A stretch of DNA of 9,486 nt from Methanobacteriota archaeon (GTDB lineage Archaea; Thermoplasmatota; Poseidoniia; Poseidoniales; Thalassarchaeaceae): positions 61,500 to 70,985 of the forward strand of contig NZTS01000017.1 in the NCBI GenBank assembly GCA_002697105.1. The letters run 5' to 3'. Under the pieces are notes generated by a model. It was not told the DNA's origin, did not search any database, and saw nothing but the letters and a program-made list of their open reading frames with translations. This document shows positions 6,708 through 9,486 of this stretch, piece by piece. A program made the translations under genes and the position numbers. Position 1 is the stretch's first letter. Each line of letters starts with the position of its first letter.

Positions 6708-8333
6708 TTAACGTCGCCCCCATGTCTTGATTCTTTTGATCACTGCGATTATTTCTTCCATTGAATATCGTCGATCTTCAAAAATAAATTTGATCAACAC
6801 CGGGTCGTTCACCATCTTCTGTAAATCTCTTGCAGGGAGAGCGTCGAATTCTTCTCTCGTTAAAGAATTTACATTTCTTACCCTAGTCAAAAGAATTTGT
6901 TTAATTTTGTTAGCCCTTCCATAATATTCGTATCTTCGAGAATCCCCATAACCATAGTAAATAATACTGAAAACGTGTCGCCATGGTTCAGGATCTAATT
7001 TCTTGATGATAATGAATTCAAACAGAACAAACAAACCTAAGAACATCAATAACATCGCCATCCAATCATTTGTGAAGTAAATTAGGATGTAATAGAGTAA
7101 ATTGTATGTATCACCCATAAAACTAGGTTGTTGGTGTCTACTTTCATCGAAAATAACTTGAGCATCTGGTGATATGCTGGCATTACCATCATTTGACATC
7201 AATGCTTCGGCAATCAAATCTAACGCCCATCGACGGTTATCATTTATGTCAGGAGTCTTATTGAATTCCCCATATACTCCACTCTCAACTCCTTCAGTAT
7301 CGTAAATTGAATTCACTAACAAACTTCCATCTGTCACGAAATAAGCTCTTCCTGAATCAGGATTGTCACAATTCCTTGAACGGCAATATTTCACATACAT
7401 TGCAAATGGTCCTTGTTCATCAGAACCAGCTTCAGTTCCACTGAACCCTACAGTCAACTTTCCATCATTATTTGTATCCAAATAAGCATCCTGAGTTGAG
7501 AATCCAATGGGGTACAAATTATCATCTGCATTCTCACCCGCTTGTCCTTTGTCAAAAGCACTAGGTTGATTCAGTAACAAGTCATAACCGGGATTCATAT
7601 TGTAATTTGCATTAATAGAGTCCCAACGATGAGAACAAAGTCCTAATTCTTCTGTGGTTGGAACTACTATTCCTTCTAAAAAATCTGGAGTTCCGTCTGA
7701 ATCTTGGTCAGCAATACAAGGATTAGTATTGGTTCTAGATCCAGATGATGAAGAATAATTGAAACCGTTAGTAATGTTCAACCATACGTAATTGAAATCT
7801 AAATCAGGATCCCATGTTTGAGTGTCGTATAATTGATGGCCGCTGTATCCCAATCCGAACTCATCAGCTAATCCTTGAGCATACCCAAAGTCATCTAAAA
7901 CAACAATCGTTCCTCCTCGTTCAACAAAACTACTTATTGCTTCAATTTCCGAAGTGGAGTATCCTAATCCTTCAACTAACTGAATTACACTACTATCTGC
8001 ACTAAATCTAGGAAGCGAAATAGTATCTCTTTCAATCCCTGAAACAACGAAAACCGTATCACGAGGAGACTGAATTTCTTCTAACAATAGTGGACTACTT
8101 ACAATACTAGTTGTTGTTATTCCTTGGTTCTTGATATCTGCTCTAAATGCACTCATATCGTTCCAATCTTCTCCATATGCACTTTGATGAACTTCTGAAC
8201 GAGTGATATATGTCCCTGCAACGGTTGAAAAAAGTAGGCCCAGTGTAAGATAGAACAAAGTCAGTGCAATCATTCTTTTCCCAGTAGCTGAACTAAGCCA
8301 ATTTCCCACTCCAGAAATGCTCGGTACCGCCAT
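6708..8333 (-). CDS. DUF4350/GATase-like membrane-anchored protein with Ca-binding-like loops (541 aa)
   Basis: One membrane helix near the N-terminus (residues 21-43) precedes a large, probably extracytoplasmic domain (44-408), a C-terminal membrane segment (about 424-444, with a hydrophobic approach from 410) and a charged cytoplasmic tail of about 95 residues. Residues about 90-165 resemble DUF4350/class-I glutamine-amidotransferase-like folds, especially the SEIEAISSFVERGGTIVVLDD block ending near 148. No catalytic Cys nucleophile is evident, so it is probably a binding domain. Two Asp-rich loops stand out: D209-Q-D-S-D-G-T-P-D217, of the thrombospondin-3/dockerin calcium-loop kind, and D286-T-N-N-D-G-K-L-T, EF-hand-like. 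The frame extends back to TTG 8360, but ATG 8333 follows a good SD (GGAGGG). It heads the operon with DUF58, as DUF4350 genes often do. The exact ligand is unknown. Confidence 0.78.
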   Translation of the reverse strand: MAVPSISGVGNWLSSATGKRMIALTLFYLTLGLLFSTVAGTYITRSEVHQSAYGEDWNDMSAFRADIKNQGITTTSIVSSPLLLEEIQSPRDTVFVVSGIERDTISLPRFSADSSVIQLVEGLGYSTSEIEAISSFVERGGTIVVLDDFGYAQGLADEFGLGYSGHQLYDTQTWDPDLDFNYVWLNITNGFNYSSSSGSRTNTNPCIADQDSDGTPDFLEGIVVPTTEELGLCSHRWDSINANYNMNPGYDLLLNQPSAFDKGQAGENADDNLYPIGFSTQDAYLDTNNDGKLTVGFSGTEAGSDEQGPFAMYVKYCRSRNCDNPDSGRAYFVTDGSLLVNSIYDTEGVESGVYGEFNKTPDINDNRRWALDLIAEALMSNDGNASISPDAQVIFDESRHQQPSFMGDTYNLLYYILIYFTNDWMAMLLMFLGLFVLFEFIIIKKLDPEPWRHVFSIIYYGYGDSRRYEYYGRANKIKQILLTRVRNVNSLTREEFDALPARDLQKMVNDPVLIKFIFEDRRYSMEEIIAVIKRIKTWGRR

Positions 8334-8340
8334 AAGTTCG

Positions 8341-8346
8341 CCCTCC
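8341..8346 (-). promoter_or_regulatory. SD sequence deciding the start of the DUF4350-like gene
   Basis: GGAGGG on the minus strand, followed by a 7-base spacer and ATG 8333, is the best ribosome-binding signal near this gene. It makes the in-frame TTG 8360 and ATG 8348 unlikely starts; the latter lies immediately before the SD itself. Confidence 0.6.
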
Positions 8347-8369
8347 ATCGACTGGAGCAATGTTCAGAC

Positions 8370-8399
8370 GCGCATACAAGCCTTAAGACGGTTATGCGC
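8370..8399. repeat. Symmetrical inverted repeat upstream of the DUF58 operon
   Basis: GCGCATA (8370-8376) and TATGCGC (8393-8399) form perfect 7-bp arms. The palindrome CTTAAG (8382-8387) sits exactly at the centre of symmetry. The element lies in the 83-bp gap between the PRC-barrel gene and the DUF4350-like gene, so it could be an operator controlling the DUF58 operon. Neither side has a T-run, which argues against a terminator. A single TATGCGC also occurs at 231-237, just upstream of the tRNA thiolation gene. Confidence 0.5.
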
Positions 8400-8416
8400 A
8401 AAAGTACAATGATGAT

Positions 8417-8659
8417 TCAACGATGTAGGTGAATTACAGATGATATCTCTCTAACTTCATCAATAGGCAATGAAATCATTCCTGATTCAGACGGCCATGG
8501 TAACTGAGAAGGATCTAAATCAGAATGAATTCGTACTAATACAAAAGTTACACTTCCTGTACGTGTGTCGAAAATTAAGTCTGCGACATGACCAAGAACA
8601 TCGCCATTTTTATCTCTAACTTCTCTAGATAGAAGTTCTCGAGTGAATGTTGCTGGCAT
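8417..8659 (-). CDS. Small PRC-barrel domain protein (80 aa)
   Basis: The sequence spans one complete PRC-barrel domain: LLSREVRDKNGDVLGHVADL (about 9-28), then strands FDTRTGSVTFVLVRI, an insertion rich in Pro and Ser (about 48-60), and a last strand before PIDEVREI. This small beta-barrel fold usually works as a protein- or RNA-binding adaptor. Archaeal stand-alone versions include the CdpB cell-division proteins that partner SepF, but assignment to that group cannot be made from this alone. The gene starts 8 bases after the CDC48-type gene's stop. The frame could begin at TTG 8671, overlapping that gene, but ATG 8659 follows the SD GAGGTG with a 4-base spacer and is preferred. Co-transcription with the ATPase gene is very likely. 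No signal peptide is present, so it is cytosolic. Confidence 0.85.
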   Translation of the reverse strand: MPATFTRELLSREVRDKNGDVLGHVADLIFDTRTGSVTFVLVRIHSDLDPSQLPWPSESGMISLPIDEVREISSVIHLHR

Positions 8660-8663
8660 TGAA

Positions 8664-8669
8664 CACCTC
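8664..8669 (-). promoter_or_regulatory. SD sequence deciding the start of the PRC-barrel gene
   Basis: GAGGTG on the minus strand overlaps the TGA stop of the ATPase gene and sits 4 bases before ATG 8659. It rules in favour of that ATG rather than the TTG at 8671, which lies upstream of the SD. Confidence 0.65.
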
Positions 8670-9486
8670 AAACTGATTCTATACCTCTGAGACCATCGTT
8701 ATTTCTACGAATAGAATCTAATCCGCTGGTTAACAAATCTTGCAGTTTCTCATAATATTGCATCATATCTGGAGTTACAGTAGGCCTTACTCTATTTATG
8801 GCCTCATCAAAATGTTTTGAAGAAATACTCTTTCTCCCGGCTCTCATTGCAATTAATGCCGCTTCTCTGCATACCGCTTCAATATCTGCTCCAGTATAAC
8901 CATTCATCGACTTAGCAAATGATGAAAGATCAAGCTTACCTAGAGGCATTTCTGCAGTATGGATCTTCAATATTTCTTTGATTGAGGCTTCATCAGGGGG
9001 CGGGACATGTAATACTCGTTCAAATCTACCTGAACGAAGAAGAGCTGGATCTATCATCTCAGGCCTATTTGTTGCAGCGATTACTATTACTCCTTCAAGA
9101 GCTTCGACTCCATCCATTGAAGACAGTAATTGATTTACAACCCTATTCATTACATCACTTCCTTCTCCCCTATTCTCAACTCTTGCTCCAGCAATAGACT
9201 CAAACTCATCAAGGAAAATTATACTGGGTGCAGCTTGTTTAGCCTTTTTGAATACCTCTCGAATCCCTCTTTCAGATTCACCTACCCATTTTGAAATCAT
9301 TTCAGGGCCCTTGACCGATATGAAATTTGCTTTTGCCTCATTTGCGATTGCTTTAGCAATAAGCGTCTTTCCAGTACCTGGTGCTCCGAAAAGAACTACT
9401 CCCCTCGGAGGTTTTACTCCAAAATGAGAGAATAAATCAGGTTGAGTTAATGGCCATTCTATACTCTCTTTCAAGCGATCTTTAAT
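8668..9486 (-). CDS. CDC48/VCP-type AAA+ ATPase, D2 and C-terminal part (5' end outside the window)
   Basis: The visible 272 residues start inside the helix before a AAA+ module (LKESIEWPL), which in CDC48 leads into the D2 ring, and run to the true C-terminus. Numbered from the first visible codon: Walker A GAPGTGKT (34-41), pore-loop region with SKWVGESE (65-72), the form typical of D2 rather than D1, Walker B IIFLDE (89-94), sensor-1 Asn140 in AATNRP, and arginine fingers in RSGRF (151-155). Walker A and B, sensor 1 and the arginine fingers are all intact, so an active ATPase is expected. CDC48 unfolds or extracts substrate proteins, partly for the proteasome. The protein ends in ESV and lacks the hydrophobic-Tyr-X tail that docks on the 20S proteasome. 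The open frame continues past the right edge, so D1 and the N-domain cannot be seen, and a single-ring protein is not excluded. A PRC-barrel gene follows 8 bp later. Confidence 0.9.
   Translation of the reverse strand: MKDRLKESIEWPLTQPDLFSHFGVKPPRGVVLFGAPGTGKTLIAKAIANEAKANFISVKGPEMISKWVGESERGIREVFKKAKQAAPSIIFLDEFESIAGARVENRGEGSDVMNRVVNQLLSSMDGVEALEGVIVIAATNRPEMIDPALLRSGRFERVLHVPPPDEASIKEILKIHTAEMPLGKLDLSSFAKSMNGYTGADIEAVCREAALIAMRAGRKSISSKHFDEAINRVRPTVTPDMMQYYEKLQDLLTSGLDSIRRNNDGLRGIESV

Noticed and set aside
8334..8360. TTG start of the DUF4350-like gene at 8360
   Set aside because: ATG 8333 has a strong SD at proper spacing, whereas the TTG has none.
8370..8399. Intrinsic terminator for the PRC-barrel gene
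   Set aside because: The stem is only 7 bp with a 16-base loop and no T-run follows on the minus strand; an operator-like element fits better.

Overview
The window looks like chromosomal DNA from an A+T-rich archaeon. The evidence is an archaeal/eukaryotic-type tRNA thiolation enzyme at the left edge, a CDC48-type AAA+ ATPase followed by a PRC-barrel gene at the right edge, GGTGA-type Shine-Dalgarno (SD) sequences a few bases before internal operon genes, and a first gene with no SD (probably leaderless). A planktonic euryarchaeon such as Marine Group II/Poseidoniales would fit, but that placement is inference.

Layout. (1) Positions 1-227, minus strand: the start of a TtuA/Ncs6 (NcsA/CTU1) family tRNA 2-thiolation enzyme, cut by the window edge and too short to stand out as an ORF. 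(2) Positions 228-454: a divergent control region. It carries AT-rich palindromes centred on CAATTG, spaced exactly 20 and 40 bp apart. (3) Positions 455-4228, plus strand: a compact three-gene operon encoding a small Roadblock/LC7-like protein, a 1062-residue protein and an 81-residue two-helix membrane protein. The large protein has a Roadblock-like and PATAN/DUF4388-like N-terminal part, a 291-residue proline-free coiled coil and a helical, acidic C-terminal region. This operon is the best candidate for an undescribed system: a possible membrane-linked scaffold or polarity/GTPase-regulatory module. (4) Positions 4238-8333, minus strand: a tight three-gene operon, transcribed in the order DUF4350-like membrane-anchored protein with Ca-binding-like loops, DUF58 protein, eight-helix membrane protein. 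It resembles MoxR-DUF58 envelope clusters, but no MoxR ATPase or transglutaminase is present here. (5) Positions 8334-8416: a short gap with a symmetrical 30-bp inverted repeat. (6) Positions 8417-9486, minus strand: a PRC-barrel protein just downstream of, and co-oriented with, the D2 half of a CDC48-type ATPase that runs off the right edge.

The two operons converge with only 9 bp between stop codons (4229-4237). Apart from the edge genes, most of the coding capacity is devoted to cell-envelope or scaffold proteins of unknown role. I see no mobile elements, RNA genes or CRISPR arrays. All domain calls were made by eye; none was confirmed by a search.
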